Source of the DNA: Dichetophora obliterata
Lineage: Eukaryota; Arthropoda; Insecta; Diptera; Sciomyzidae
DNA length: 64,000 nt
NCBI GenBank assembly: GCA_963920525.1
Contig: OY986436.1
Location: forward strand, 29,029,318-29,093,317
Direction of reading: 5' to 3'
Positions 43,701-54,423 of this stretch are shown here, in pieces. The position numbers and the translations under genes were made by a program. The notes under the pieces were generated by a model. That model saw only the letters and a program-made list of their open reading frames with translations. It had not been told where the DNA came from and did not search any database. Position 1 is the stretch's first letter. Every line of letters starts with the position of its first letter.

Positions 43701-45268
43701 CACTGAGGCATATTCGTTTAGCCGCACTACTTTTATTCCATTAATTATTCAATTTTTTGTGTAAATTATTTGAAATACGTAACGGTTTTTTGACTTTTTT
43801 GTTTTGTCATTGTAAAAATTCAGTACGACCGTGAACGCACTTCGTAGTAGCAGCATATTCGTATAGACGCAGTGGAAGAAATTTCATGTTTGGGAGGAAA
43901 TAACAACAAAATAAAATATTTTCTTTTCATAACTATAAAATAAGTAAGTTAGCTTCTGTTTTTTTTAAAGACGTAATTAACATTCATTATTTTAGGGAAA
44001 CAGTAAAAAAATGACACGTGGAACTTACTTAACCAATCAAGAAAAAATTTAAATAAATTTTTTTGAAGAGCAGAAATATTCCAATCGGGAAATTAGCCGA
44101 AAAATTTCGCGTTATATTAAAGTTGTAAGAAATTACTTAAGAAATGGAGCTCGGTATGGAATAAAGAAACCAACAAAAGGTAATCAAAAGCTGACAAATC
44201 GTCAGAATAATTTAATTCTAGAGGAGGCTACTAAAAATAAATTAAATTCAGCACAAATACATTCTAAATTATGTTTACCATTAACAAAAAACATATTGCC
44301 CATATTCTATGCACAACACCAAATGTTTTTTGGAAGAAACCAGCGCGTAAGCCAATGCTTAAAGTACACCATAAAAAGGCACGCTTAAATTTTGCTAAAA
44401 AGCATATGCACTGGACTTCCGAATGGCAGAAAGTAATTTTTTCCGACGAAAAAAATTTAATTTGGATGGTCCAGACTGTTACAGTTGCTATTGGCATGAT
44501 ATTCGCAATGCAAGTATACCCAAATCTAAAATAAACTTTGGAGGCGGAAGTCTGATGTTCTGGGCAGCTTTTTCCAATAAAGGAAAGTCAACTTTGTGTT
44601 TTGTTCCTCCCCGAATGAACTTGGAAATGTACATTGACATGTTAGACGATGTCCTTATTCAATTTATAGAGGATAAAATGGACGACAGTGTCATTTTTCA
44701 ACAGGAGAATGCGTCCATTCATGTCTCTAAGACATCCATGGCTTGGTTTGAGCAGCGAGAAGTTAAAATTTTAGAATGGCCTGCATATAGCCCCGATCTA
44801 AGCCCCATAGAAAATCTATGGGGTATTATGGCACGGGAAGTTTACACCGAAAAAGCGAAAGGAGCCCCATTTTCTACTGTTACAGAATTGAATTTTACAA
44901 TTAAAAAAGTTTGGACTTCAATTCAAGGAACCATTCTACGAAACCTTATCAATTCAATGCCTAATAGAATATTTGAGGTGATCCAAAAAAATGGTGGGCA
45001 TACTCATTATTAAATTTTTATAACTTAAGCTTTAACTAAAATGCGCCTAAATGAATACGCCAACTGTTTCAAGCGTTATGTTTTAAATTAATTTAAAAAA
45101 AAATATAACATAATGCTAACAAGAAGTTTTTTGTCATTGTTTTGCAAAATTAATATTTTTCTTTAACATAAATAAAAAAAATTGGCTTAAAATGTATTTT
45201 ATGTGTGTGTATTTTATTATAATTTTTTAGAAAAATTTATATTGCGTCTAAACGTATATTCCTTAGTG
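43701..45268 (+). mobile_element. Tc1-like transposon, second family, doubled end repeats
   Basis: 1568 bp with TA at 43699-43700 and 45269-45270. Ends are CACTGAGGCATATTCGTTTA (left) and CACTAAGGAATATACGTTTA (reverse complement of right). Inner copies of the ATATTCGTTTAGNCGCA motif lie at about 43853-43872 (CATATTCGTATAGACGCAG) and 45041-45061 (inverted). The outer-inner spacing is 150-200 bp, so this too is an IR/DR element, with binding repeats different from those at 3.7-5.4 kb. Confidence 0.9.
44011..45013 (+). pseudogene. Tc1-like transposase, broken
   Basis: Starts MTRGTYLTNQEK, followed at once by a stop at about 44050, then REISRKISRYIKVVRNYLRN (helix-turn-helix), a frameshift near 44290 into KARLNFAKKHMHWTSEWQKV and FSDEKN (first catalytic Asp), another near 44455 into KFNLDGPDC and a long open end (GGGSLMFWAAFSNKGKS, VIFQQENASIHVS, WPAYSPDLSPIENLWG, NSMPNRIFEVI and GGHTHY). 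The second catalytic residue, Asp in QxDN, is Glu here (QQEN), at the correct 34-residue distance from the final Glu. The C-terminal block shows what the 4.0-5.0 kb copy lost by frameshift. Not functional. Confidence 0.92.
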
Positions 45269-45790
45269 TATTCACAAACATTTTGATTTTTCTTGAATAC
45301 AAAAAATTGCTTGAATTAAGTAGATGAAATAAAAATTGTTACTTAGACCATTTATTTTTTTTTATTTAAGGTTTACTTTCTTCGTTTTGAGTTAAAATAT
45401 ATACAGCATAAATATATCCATATTAAACGTACCTCCCTTACGGCATGACCAGTGACATTTGGTTTGAACAGGCAAACTATTATTTTGAGGCCCTCGAAAA
45501 TATGCGCATCTAAAATACACTTTTAACTCTAAAACATGTTCTAGAAACAGGTAAAATAGAAATAGTAATAGTAATTAAACATATTTTTCTAATATTTTAT
45601 TAGCGGTTCAAAAATAGATAATACATGTAACTTAACAAAAAAATTAAAAAAAATAATTTTAAATTCCATTTACAATTAATTTATCAAAAACAACAAAAAA
45701 AATTAAGTGAATATAAAAGTAATAATTACAAGTTTTCTTTTCCCAAAATATGTCGCATTAAGTTTAAATGGTTGCAAATCAAAACAAGCA

Positions 45791-45920
45791 AAAATATGCA
45801 AAACCACACTCATTGCCAAATATACAAAAATATGTGCAAAAAATATGCAAAAATAGGCATTTTTTAAATATGCAAAACCATGCATATATTGCAAAATATG
45901 CAAAAATATGCATTAACGAT
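45791..45920. repeat. ATATGCAAAA-type degenerate minisatellite
   Basis: Eight or more ATGCAAA or TGCATAT words in 130 bp, some spaced by 10-11 bp. Similar strings occur in subterminal regions of some hAT elements; no ends were found here. Confidence 0.65.
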
Positions 45921-46990
45921 TGAATGCCATTTTAAAGGAAATTTCCTGATTCGTTAAGATAACTTAACCGTTTCCATTTTAAAATGCCCAGTAAAAACAT
46001 GCGTTTGCATGAGATTCCTAGCCCTACTTATTATGAATTTATCAGGGTTTCCCGATTGTATAGAAAGATTTCTTGTTTTAAAAAAAATGTGAAATACTTA
46101 TTAAAGATAAAAATAAAGTATTTTTTGCAGGAGCATAAAAAATATTTGTATAAATCAAAATATTATTAAAACAAACAAAATTAAATTTTACTTTGTGATT
46201 ATTCAAAAGAAGAAAGTAAACATAAAATTAAATAATAATAAATATTTATTAGAAACAACATTTAAAAACTTTTACAATAATCTTAAATTTTCTGCAAGAT
46301 TTTGCACTAGCAATCCATTAAAATATTATCTTTATCTGAATTTGTACATATATCAGATTCAATTGACAAAAGAAACAATGAAGACAAACGGTTTTGAGAC
46401 TTTTACAAGTATAGATAAGTTTTAATTAGTTTAAGCTAAGAAAAACTTTTTTCTCCTCTGGATATGCTACTTTACAATGTTAAAAGAATTTTAGGGCTAT
46501 ATACAGATTTGTGTAATTTTGGCGCCCCTAAAAATTTGGCGCTACAGGCGTGGGCCTGCTTCGCCTGTGCTACGAGACGTCTCTGGGCGTGACCATATTC
46601 GATTTAAGTCATAGTTTCATTGACCATCACTGTCTGAAATAAAAAACATAATTTTAAGAAAAAAAGTTTTGCGGGATTTTCGGCAGAGTTACAGTGTGCA
46701 CAAAATTGACAAAAATCAGCTAAAGTGTCGATAAAAGATTTTTACGAAAATTCATAACTCAAACACTTCTTGACAAATGTTTAGTGTAAGCTACCGATAG
46801 AAAGGTAATTAAAGGGATTTATCTACTTTAAGCCCTGGGAGTAATCTTGGCTGTTCACTACTGCCAAGGTGCACAACATTTTTTTTAATTTTTAACCAAC
46901 TTATTTTTAAACCATCACTATTATGTCTACTTTAAGCTCTAAGAGTGCTAAGTTAGGCAAGCTTCCGGTTGCCTTTGAGGTCTATGAACT
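45921..46990. other. No gene recognised
   Basis: AT-rich with a GC-richer island at 46520-46600 that contains a GCGTGGGCCTGCTTCGCCTG-like imperfect hairpin. Nothing assignable. Confidence 0.4.
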
Positions 46991-46993
46991 CTA

Positions 46994-47503
46994 GGCCGGG
47001 TCGATTTGTGGGGAGGCAAAAAAATCGCCCATTGCTCAGTGAAAATCGTATTCTAGGGATCAAAATAAGAAACTTTGCCCGAGGAACTATACCTCTAAAA
47101 CGAATTCTAATGCCTCAACTTTTGACTTTTGTCCCGTAGGGTCAAATTTTGAAAAATCCCTCTTTGAGCCAGTTAGAGTGCCCCAATCGAGTCCAAATGT
47201 ATGGCCTACCCCCACTAACTCTGGAGGGCTGATCCATCCATGCCAGTGGCGACCCCATTTTGCTGATTTTTTCATGTAAAGTGCCAAAAATGGTGATTTT
47301 TTGAAATTGTTTGTATGGGAACCGTTTGGGAAATGTTTGTATGTGGCGACCGTAGCCTAGTGGGTAGAGTGCGTGGCCTCTAATCTTAAGAACCGCGGTA
47401 GCCCGGGTTCTATTCCAGCTCAAACAGAAAGTTTTTTCAATTGAATTAATTTTTCTGTCACCTTTCTGCAGACAAGCCTCAGAGAGTAAAAATCGACCCG
47501 GCC
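46994..47503. mobile_element. 510 bp TIR element containing a tRNA-like promoter
   Basis: Perfect 14 bp inverted ends GGCCGGGTCGATTT (46994-47007) and its complement (47490-47503), flanked by TA at 46992-46993 and 47504-47505. The interior is GC-richer than its surroundings, contains no transposase and includes a tRNA-like stretch near its right end. Superfamily not determined. TA duplication is compatible with Tc1/mariner-type mobilisation. Confidence 0.8.
47345..47425 (+). other. tRNA-like segment with pol III A and B boxes
   Basis: TAGCCTAGTGGG at 47353-47364 fits the A box (TRGCNNARYNGG). GGTTCTATTCC at 47406-47416 matches the B box (GGTTCGANTCC) at all but one position, 42 bp downstream, as in tRNA genes. 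The region between can form an anticodon-arm-like stem (GTGG...CCGCGG). The acceptor stem is poor and there is no CCA or clean T stem, so it is a tRNA-derived promoter such as a SINE head, and not a tRNA gene. Confidence 0.65.
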
Positions 47504-47832
47504 TAATATATATACTTTTATAGACTTTTCTATAACCGTCACGCCTTTTTTTGGGCGTTACAAATAGAGTGACAAAATCAATATTCACCCTTCGTTGCAA
47601 ACGTGGTTATATAAAAATATATATAGGCATTTCCACAGCAAATTCTGACTCGTGACCAAAAAATTTGAACTTACAAAAATAACTATTTTATGTTATTATC
47701 TAAAAGAAACATTTTTATTTTAATAATTTAAGCAATTTAAACATAAATTAATTTACCATGATTATTAAATCGTCTGCACTGTTTCACAAATGTAGTTTAT
47801 ATTTTTTGTAAATCTTATATGCAAACATCAAA

Positions 47833-47870
47833 TGTTGGCAAGGTTGGCAAGGTTGGCAAGGTTGGCAAGG
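47833..47870. repeat. (GTTGGCAAG)n minisatellite
   Basis: Four tandem 9-mers. Confidence 0.95.
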
Positions 47871-48169
47871 AAACGTATATCATGCGAAAGGTTCTGCTTC
47901 ATAGATGTGCCGAATTGATGACTTCTGACCTGAAATATTAACGTTGAAATTTTATATTAATTTTAGAAAGGAATCTCAGGGCTAAGAAGAGGTAGAATAG
48001 TGAACGAGGTATCAGATAAAAGGTCTGGCAGCACAGTATGATTGCATTTAAGATTAGTTACCTTCGACTTGATATATCAGCGTTGAAAGAGTATTTATTA
48101 AATGAAAGCTAAACTGAAAGAGACAGAAAAACATGATGTAAAAGGGAGTTTTAGACTTTGATAAGATGT

Positions 48170-48640
48170 GCAAAAAATACTTCAGACATTTTTCGCCATC
48201 TCTTACGGATATCCTACAACAAGCCTTTTATTTTTACAAGTGTGAGTATATATTGTGATGGTGAAATTTCTTATAATAAAAATCATTGATATCTCGAAAA
48301 CTACATATGTTTTCAGGTTTTTTTTTTTAAACGTCGTTGGCTTATAAATACAACATACGGATGTACGGAAATACATACGGATAGTATGTTTAAAAAATGC
48401 CCATTATAATGACATCTACATTATTGAGTTATCTCAAAGAATGAAGATTTCCTCAGTACAACGTATTACTTGAAGTAAGATCATCGCCTTAGAATGAGAA
48501 AAAAAAACTATTGAAATTTAATGTTCTTTTTTTTAATTTTCTTTGCCTGAAAGATCAATTAAATGACTTTGGATAAATAAAAAACGATTTGCCGCTATCA
48601 CACCAATTCAATGTTTAATATCTTATATATTAATACGCAA
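48170..48640. repeat. Unknown dispersed repeat, copy 1
   Basis: Shares ordered phrases with 51285-51620: CATTTTTCGCCATCTCTT / TATTTTTCTCCATCTCTT, CCTACAAYAA, then CGCCTYAGAATGAGAAAA with ACTATTGAAAWTT, and a CTGAAAGWTCAATTA phrase. Both copies run in the same orientation and flank the MITE and Harbinger relic. Identity unknown. Confidence 0.6.
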
Positions 48641-49076
48641 ATGTTGTCATTAGGGTTGTCAATTTGGTTAAATTTAACCTGTTAACCGTTTTCATATTAA
48701 ACGTGTTAAACGTATTCGACGGTTAATAAAAAAATTACGATATAATAATCGTATCCGATAACCGGTTATTTTTGGTAGGTTAGCCGGAATTTCGGTTAAT
48801 AAGCTTTAATGTACAATGAAATGTTTTAAACAAAATTAATTTTTAACATTAAAAAAGTTTTCTTTCATAGACTCCAATGTTGTGTGAAAGTTGCTTAAGA
48901 ACACATCAAACTATGATGTCAACACATGTCATGCAACATTGTTTTGTTATTTTTAATATTATTTTGCTATATACTCATCTCAGTTGACAGCTGTTCAAAC
49001 AAATGTCGTTGTTACGGCTACAAATTTAGTAAGACAAATGTTTTCATTGATTTTGCTTAGAAATTCAAGAGTCTTA

Positions 49077-49564
49077 GGCCTTTTCCACACTTGGTCAACG
49101 CAACTCCAACTCAAATTGCTAGCCTGTGTATTTATACCGGAACCTTCAGATTAAGCAACTTGCACGCAACAAGTTCTCGACACGTTCTCAACCTGTTCAA
49201 CGCAACGCGGCTTTCCGCAATTTCCATCGGCGACTTGTTGCATCAGTTTCTTTGTTTTGTGAATTCAAGTATTTGTAGTGCAGTAGGCTTTATATTAATC
49301 AAGGTGAATAAACTAATTAATTAGTTCCTAATAGAATCTAAAAGAAGAAGGAATAGTTTTCAAGATGAATGAGCAAGTGTTAAATATTAAATTAGTGCAA
49401 AAAGTCGAAAAACATGAGTTATTATATAATAACAATTGTTATATGTTGCATGACTTTTAAAGCAAGTCTGAAAGCATTCGGTTTATAGTTGCATTGCTTT
49501 TCAACTTTTTCGCTGTTGCGTTGAAGTTGTATTGGAATTGCGTTGACCAAGTGTGGAAAAGGCC
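49077..49564. mobile_element. PIF/Harbinger-type MITE (488 bp)
   Basis: Inverted ends GGCCTTTTCCACACTTGGTC continue ~10 bp further (AACGCAAYTCCAA) at both sides, bounded by the 3 bp duplication TTA (49074-49076 and 49565-49567). A TWA target and GG-starting termini are Harbinger traits. CAACGCAA-type words are repeated inside. It lies about 600 bp from a Harbinger transposase relic, but no evidence shows that this transposase moved it. Confidence 0.8.
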
Positions 49565-49641
49565 TTAATTGTGCATGTTTTTCTTTTAGCAGTGCAATGA
49601 GCTTTGTATAGAATTATTTCATTAAAACAGCCCAATTATGA

Positions 49642-49887
49642 ATGGCTTTTCCCGGGAAATTGGAAAATGCAGTTTTCATTTTTAAGATAAAGTTCAAAGA
49701 CATTTTGGAAATTTTTGGAAAGGATGCCACAAAAAGCTTTTTGCGGTGCCCAAAAACACTGAAATACAAGGGGTTCTCTACGTCTGCAATGGTCAACCAT
49801 CTCAAATTAGTCCATAAAATCAACGTTATTAAGAAATTTTCCTCGTCCGATGAACCTGCTGAAGACGACGGAGTGTACATATTTTAA
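49642..49887 (+). pseudogene. Possible BED-type zinc finger fragment
   Basis: 81 codons with LEIFGKDATKSFLRCPKTLK, then STSAMVNHLKLVHKI. The C....(T)S.LxxHLxxxH tail resembles the BED finger found at the N-terminus of hAT transposases, but one Cys of the expected CxxC is not present (RCPKT). No hAT catalytic domain follows. It may be a relic of a hAT element or of a derived gene. Confidence 0.35.
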
Positions 49888-50149
49888 GCAGTCTGAAATA
49901 AATAATATTGAAAAAATAATATATCATTAATTTTTTTTTTAAAAAATATTTTAAATCCAATTGGAAAATGCCATATCAATACTTTGAGTTTAGATAGATA
50001 AATTTTATATTTCTTTATATTACTTTAAAACGCCTTTTTCATTTATTTTGAATTCAATGTAAAATGCTATCAGTTTCACTGTCGTTAATTTTTGAAATAA
50101 TATGGAAATAACAGATGTACTCAGACTCAGACTATTCAGACTATACTAG

Positions 50150-51096
50150 TACTCAGACTATTCTGCCAATAGTCCCTACGTCCACGTAGATAAACATATA
50201 GTTTGCGTCCACCACCGCCATTAAAATTACACTATTAACCCTTTGTAGTTGTAATAATAAGACCCGTATTCTTTCTTGCTGGAAATGGCAATATGCTTTC
50301 CATCTAAAATACAAATATAAAAGTTTAAGAACAAATAAAAACCATGTTGATGTACCAATTGCACCAAGGCATTGCGGAAAATTCCATTTTCTTTCGAAAT
50401 TCAATGCTATTTCCTTCCACTGGCTCGAGCTTTGGGGAACCTTTAACAAAATAAAAAAAATAAAGATACTTATATTTGAATAGTAAAAGTAACACACCGT
50501 TAAAAATTCATCCTTTAAAACAGTGTATATTGCATGAAGCGTTTCCGGCACAAACACACCGATTGCTTGGGAAGACGTCCTAAAGCCATATGCTAACTCG
50601 GTGTATTTTGCTCCAGTGGCTAAAAACCGTAGAGTTACTAACAATCTGCAAGAAAAAATAAGCTTCTTGGTAGTTAAAAACATATTTAAAGAAAATATCA
50701 TTAAACCATCAATCACTTCTTAATATATAATTTAAGGAATCACTCAATATCATCTTTGTATTGTAACTATGAACTAACCTTGTAACAGGAGAAATAGCTT
50801 GTCGTAGTACTGTATCTTCTTTCTTTATATATGGAGTAATTTTATCAAGCAACTCCAGAAATGTTGCTACGGACATACGGGTAAAGTTTTGAAAGCCTTT
50901 TGGGTCCTCAATCCTTAATTCATTGAGGACAAAGGATGTCTAGTCTCGGCCGGAATATCGACGAAGAAGCCAGTTTCTTGACCATAAGGTCTCTCCCTTT
51001 GTTGTTTTTTTTTAATAGTTTTCGCTTTCTTTTTTTTATTGCACTTATCAGCGACACTATAACGTAAATCGTTTTAAGGTTATCTTCTGGTTTCAT
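50150..51096 (-). pseudogene. PIF/Harbinger transposase with three introns, degraded
   Basis: Four exons on the minus strand. Exon 1 (51096-50779) has, after a frameshift, WSRNWLLRR, a stop at 50940-50942, then FVLNELRIEDPKGFQNFTRM and FLELLDKITPYIKKEDT, the N-terminal pattern of HARBI1-like proteins. Exon 2 (50645-50498) gives LLVTLRFLATGAKYTELAYG. Exon 3 (50440-50356) gives WKEIALNFERKWNFPQCLGAI. Exon 4 (from 50303) completes the catalytic motif DGKHI across the junction, then YYYNYKG and, after a one-base loss, VILMAVVDANYMFIYVDVG with the second Asp. The introns are 133, 57 and 52 bp, all GT-AG, and restore the frame exactly. The C-terminus with the catalytic Glu is missing. It is a DDE transposase relic. 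Confidence 0.88.
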
Positions 51097-51284
51097 TTTT
51101 ATTTCGTATTTTTAAAATTTTAACGTTTATCTTTCTCAAATATCGAGTCAGATAGTCTGGAGTAAAAATAAAGAATCTGTCTGACAAAAATTCAAAATTG
51201 AAATACAGATGAAATTCCATACGAAATTTTTTTGACATGTCATTTGTGTTTAACATATAGTGTGGGGGGCACTTTAAGATGTAT

Positions 51285-51620
51285 AAAAAATTGCTCAGAT
51301 ATTTTTCTCCATCTCTTCGAAAACCCTACAATAATAGTTTTGGGTAATATTTTTTAAAATATTATGTTAAGAAATCTTCGCTATTTTACTGCGATAAAAC
51401 TATTGATCGCATATACCCATTTTTTTAGAGGAAACGTCTCGCCTCAGAATGAGAAAAACTATTGAAAATTCAATTTTTTATTTCGTAAGCAAATATCTCG
51501 CTATTTTCTAATCTTTCCCTCACATTTTTTTTTTTTTTTGACTGAAAGTTCAATTAGGGTTTTAATTCAATACCAATAAAAATATATTGGTATCTTATCA
51601 ATTGTATGTTATATATTGTT
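51285..51620. repeat. Unknown dispersed repeat, copy 2
   Basis: Diverged second copy of the sequence at 48170-48640, sharing the CATCTCTT, CGCCTCAGAATGAGAAAAAC and CTGAAAGTTCAATTA phrases in the same order and orientation. Confidence 0.6.
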
Positions 51621-52309
51621 TTTAAAAAGCCTATTCGATGTTTGCTCAAAAAATAGGTCAAAAGTGGTTTTTGTGTTATTTTTCTTTTTTTTAATTTCTC
51701 ACACTCTTTCATATGACATATCATTTATCCGCAAAAATTACATCGTTTTGAAACAAAACTCAATAAAAAGTTTCTGTGATTAAAAATCATTTGGCCTGGT
51801 TTTTTTTGCGGAAATAATTTTATTTAAAATGTTGTTTTTATATTTTCTATAAAGTAATACAGCTACCGAAATAGTTTTGGTACACAAATTTCCTTAAAAT
51901 CTCTTACCAATCAAAAACTATAAATAAATATATATTTTCATACCATGAAGAGCGAAAGCTGTTGTTTATTTTTAGTATTTATTAAAAATGGAGAGAAACA
52001 ATCATTTAGCGTTCAAAAGGTACTGTTGCACACATGAGAAGATACAAATTTGGACTGGTGACCTAGGATCCGAAATATGAGCGTTAAAAAAATTAATTTT
52101 GTTTTCCGCAAGGTATATTTTTTACAGGTAGTGTTAGTAGATAAAATTCTCTCTTGTTGTGGGTACCTTAACTGTTAAAATCAGTTGTTTACGAACAAAA
52201 GCAAAGCAAATAACAAAAGTAGTCAATAACTTTTCCATATATAGAATTATGTTGTGAATTTTTGTGTTTTAAATTGATGTATTTAAATTGATTTTAGCAA
52301 ATTTATTGT
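51621..52309. other. No gene recognised
   Basis: AT-rich. A phrase near 52050 (GGTGACCTAGGATCCGAAAT) is a weak relative of those at 47930 and 48060. Confidence 0.4.
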
Positions 52310-52565
52310 TAAAAACTTTAGAAGTCTTGCTAATCCGTCCTTGGCCAAGGCCAAACGCACAGTGCAGTTATAAGATTCACCCATACATCCAATTTCGCCG
52401 CAGATGGAATAGGTCTTGGAACCAACGGTCATGCGTCATGTCTGCATCAACATCGATGATGGTCAATTGCACAGAGGCGTGGTCCTTGTCATGGATGATT
52501 CTGTTGGATGCAGATAACTTTCTGGGGCAGTACAAATCAACAGATTTTATGTCGCCGTTTTCCAT
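52310..52565 (-). pseudogene. Ribosomal protein S21 processed pseudogene
   Basis: The minus strand starts [20 protein letters not shown], then [14 protein letters not shown] and IIDVDADM. A frameshift follows, then [20 protein letters not shown] and [10 protein letters not shown]. This is recognisably eS21 (RpS21), a small 40S subunit protein of ~83 residues that is highly conserved in insects: [33 protein letters not shown] and VRLAKKDGI are its standard segments. It has no introns, a disabling frameshift after about residue 31, several substitutions at normally invariant sites (such as RRMG to GCMG) and an extra AL before AKDG. An A-rich stretch follows the 3' end. LINE-mediated retrocopying is the likely origin. 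Confidence 0.9.
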
Positions 52566-53395
52566 GTTAATGTATTTCTTGTAAAAATTTACAAAGTTGA
52601 TGACACTCGGCAATGCAGTCGAAAAAAAGCCATTAAAACACTTGCGATTTAATGATATTTTTTCGAAAAATACTAAAAAATCATTCAGCGCTCGCAAAAA
52701 TGAAAACTATTTAAATTTTAGAACACATTTGACAGTTTTCTATCAGCTTTTATTTATTGTTTTTTACGTTCTTGTTATGTTTGACAGCTACGGTACCCAC
52801 CTATCTGTGACAACTCTACCATGTTGGACAAACCTTGGTTTTCCGAAAAATGCAAAGCCGTAAGAGAAACCATAAGGTGTTTAAAAGAAATGTTTAAGAT
52901 GAAAATATAATAGGACCTTCGTATACATTTGACTCCTCTAAGGATCATCTCAAGGCTAACAATATCTATGAACTGTTTTCGGCAATTTCCTTCATTTTTT
53001 GATTTTTTTTGCACGGGTACCAATAGGCTGACTAAAAGGGGTGAATATGTTTGGAAAAATGTTGGTAGGAATGATAATAGAGCCAGCTCATACATTTTAC
53101 CCTTTCTCGATGTTAATTCGGGAGAGATATAAACTCCGTTGGGCAAGTTATTGCAAAGAAGTTCTTCCAATGAAGCCTTGGAATGAAAAGTTTTTGTTAA
53201 TTTTAATACTATAATATTAAATGGTTTATGTTTGGGTTTCGCTTCACAAATGGCTCACGAGTACTTTCATCTGCGCTATGCATATTTAATGTTATGTTTT
53301 CTCAAATCTACGCTACAGTGCCTTAGCATACGCTAAGTTAGTGTTCAATTTTGTTCTCTGTTTTACAGACAGTTGATCGATTTTCGACCGCAGGC
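52566..53395. other. Unassigned sequence
   Basis: A plus-strand reading near 52815-52890 gives KPWFSEKCKAVRETIRCLKE, which vaguely recalls the linker between endonuclease and RT of LINEs, but no further support was found. The minus-strand frame 53170-52775 has no recognisable domain. Nothing else. Confidence 0.3.
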
Positions 53396-53399
53396 GATA

Positions 53400-53580
53400 C
53401 TAGTGTTTTTCAAATGTTTCGTAAACTTTTTTGTTTTAGTAAAATGGAAGGAATGAGCTAAAGATTATAAAAAAATTGTTGAAGTAAGGAAAGGACTATA
53501 TATTAATTTTTTTTTAAATACCAAATAAAATAATTACTTAATTACCTAATTAATTAATTACCCAAATTAACTACAATGGA
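53400..53580 (+). repeat. Unknown repeat with (TAATTACC)n, copy 1
   Basis: CGTAAACTTTTTTGTTTTAG, then AAAATGGAAGG and, after ~60 bp, a TAATTACCTAATTAATTAATTACC microsatellite. The same order occurs on the minus strand at 63240-63430, so this is one repeat family in two orientations. Confidence 0.7.
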
Positions 53581-54423
53581 CTTCAACGTAACGCCAGTAA
53601 CATCAAAGTCGCCAAAAAGTTTCTCCCAATTCACGGGTTTTGCAAATTTGGTAATCAAAGTTAAAAATTATTTCCGTTTTTTTAACGTATCGCCAGCACA
53701 TTTTTTTGCTTATATATTTAAATCCTCACCGTCGATTGTTGTAATTGTTTTTACTTAATATAGTGCTACATATTTACTACAAGTATAAATACAAAAAAAT
53801 TTTTCAAAAATTAGACTTTTTCAATAATTTTTTAATATTTTTTTTTTTTTGAAATCGTTCGTAACGCATGTTTGAAAATGCCCGTTTTCAGATACATGAT
53901 CAAGGCGACGTAACGCTCAGTGCTATTAAAAAGAGCGTTATTTGTTTCATGTTAACGTCACAGTGTCCGTATATCTCACAACCAAAGAGCTGCTGTGGAA
54001 TGAGATATGATTTAGCAAGTAACAGTCTTATTTTTGTGGGCATAAAATATTGCTTTGTCCAAAGTGTTCGTATCGTGCTGTAGACTCTACATATAACTTT
54101 ATTTATGTGTCTAGTCCATGACAGCTTTTTATCCAAGATAATACCACGATTTTTAGCATTATCCACGCATGCAATGATATCATTGTCAATGTTAACATTA
54201 GAAAATGCAGAAACATCAAAAACTTTTTTGTACATGACAAGGCACTGTGACTTTTCCGGATTAAGCGTCAGATAATTGTTTATCGCCCCAGTATTGACTT
54301 TAGCAAGGTCACCATTAAGAGTGAAAACACATGAGGATGTAGAAGTATTATATGAGTAGTTGAACATCGTCCGCATACATATGGATTCTACAGTTTTTTA
54401 AAACTCTGGTCAGATCATTGATA

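Larger units (their letters stand above)
47504..49073. other. Unassigned repeats, no gene
   Basis: Holds the GTTGGCAAG minisatellite, one copy of an unknown repeat (48170-48640, see below), and phrases of the form GACCTGAAATATTAACGTTG near 47930 that recur diverged near 48065 and 52070. TATAGGCATTTCCAC at about 47620 recurs at about 62855. No coding region recognised. Confidence 0.4.

Noticed and set aside
47142..47600. 152-residue minus-strand frame
   Set aside because: It crosses a TIR boundary and the tRNA-like segment, so it cannot be one gene. No motif.
52775..53170. 131-residue minus-strand frame
   Set aside because: No recognisable domain. A plus-strand reading of the same DNA shows weak LINE-linker resemblance, but neither is strong enough to annotate.
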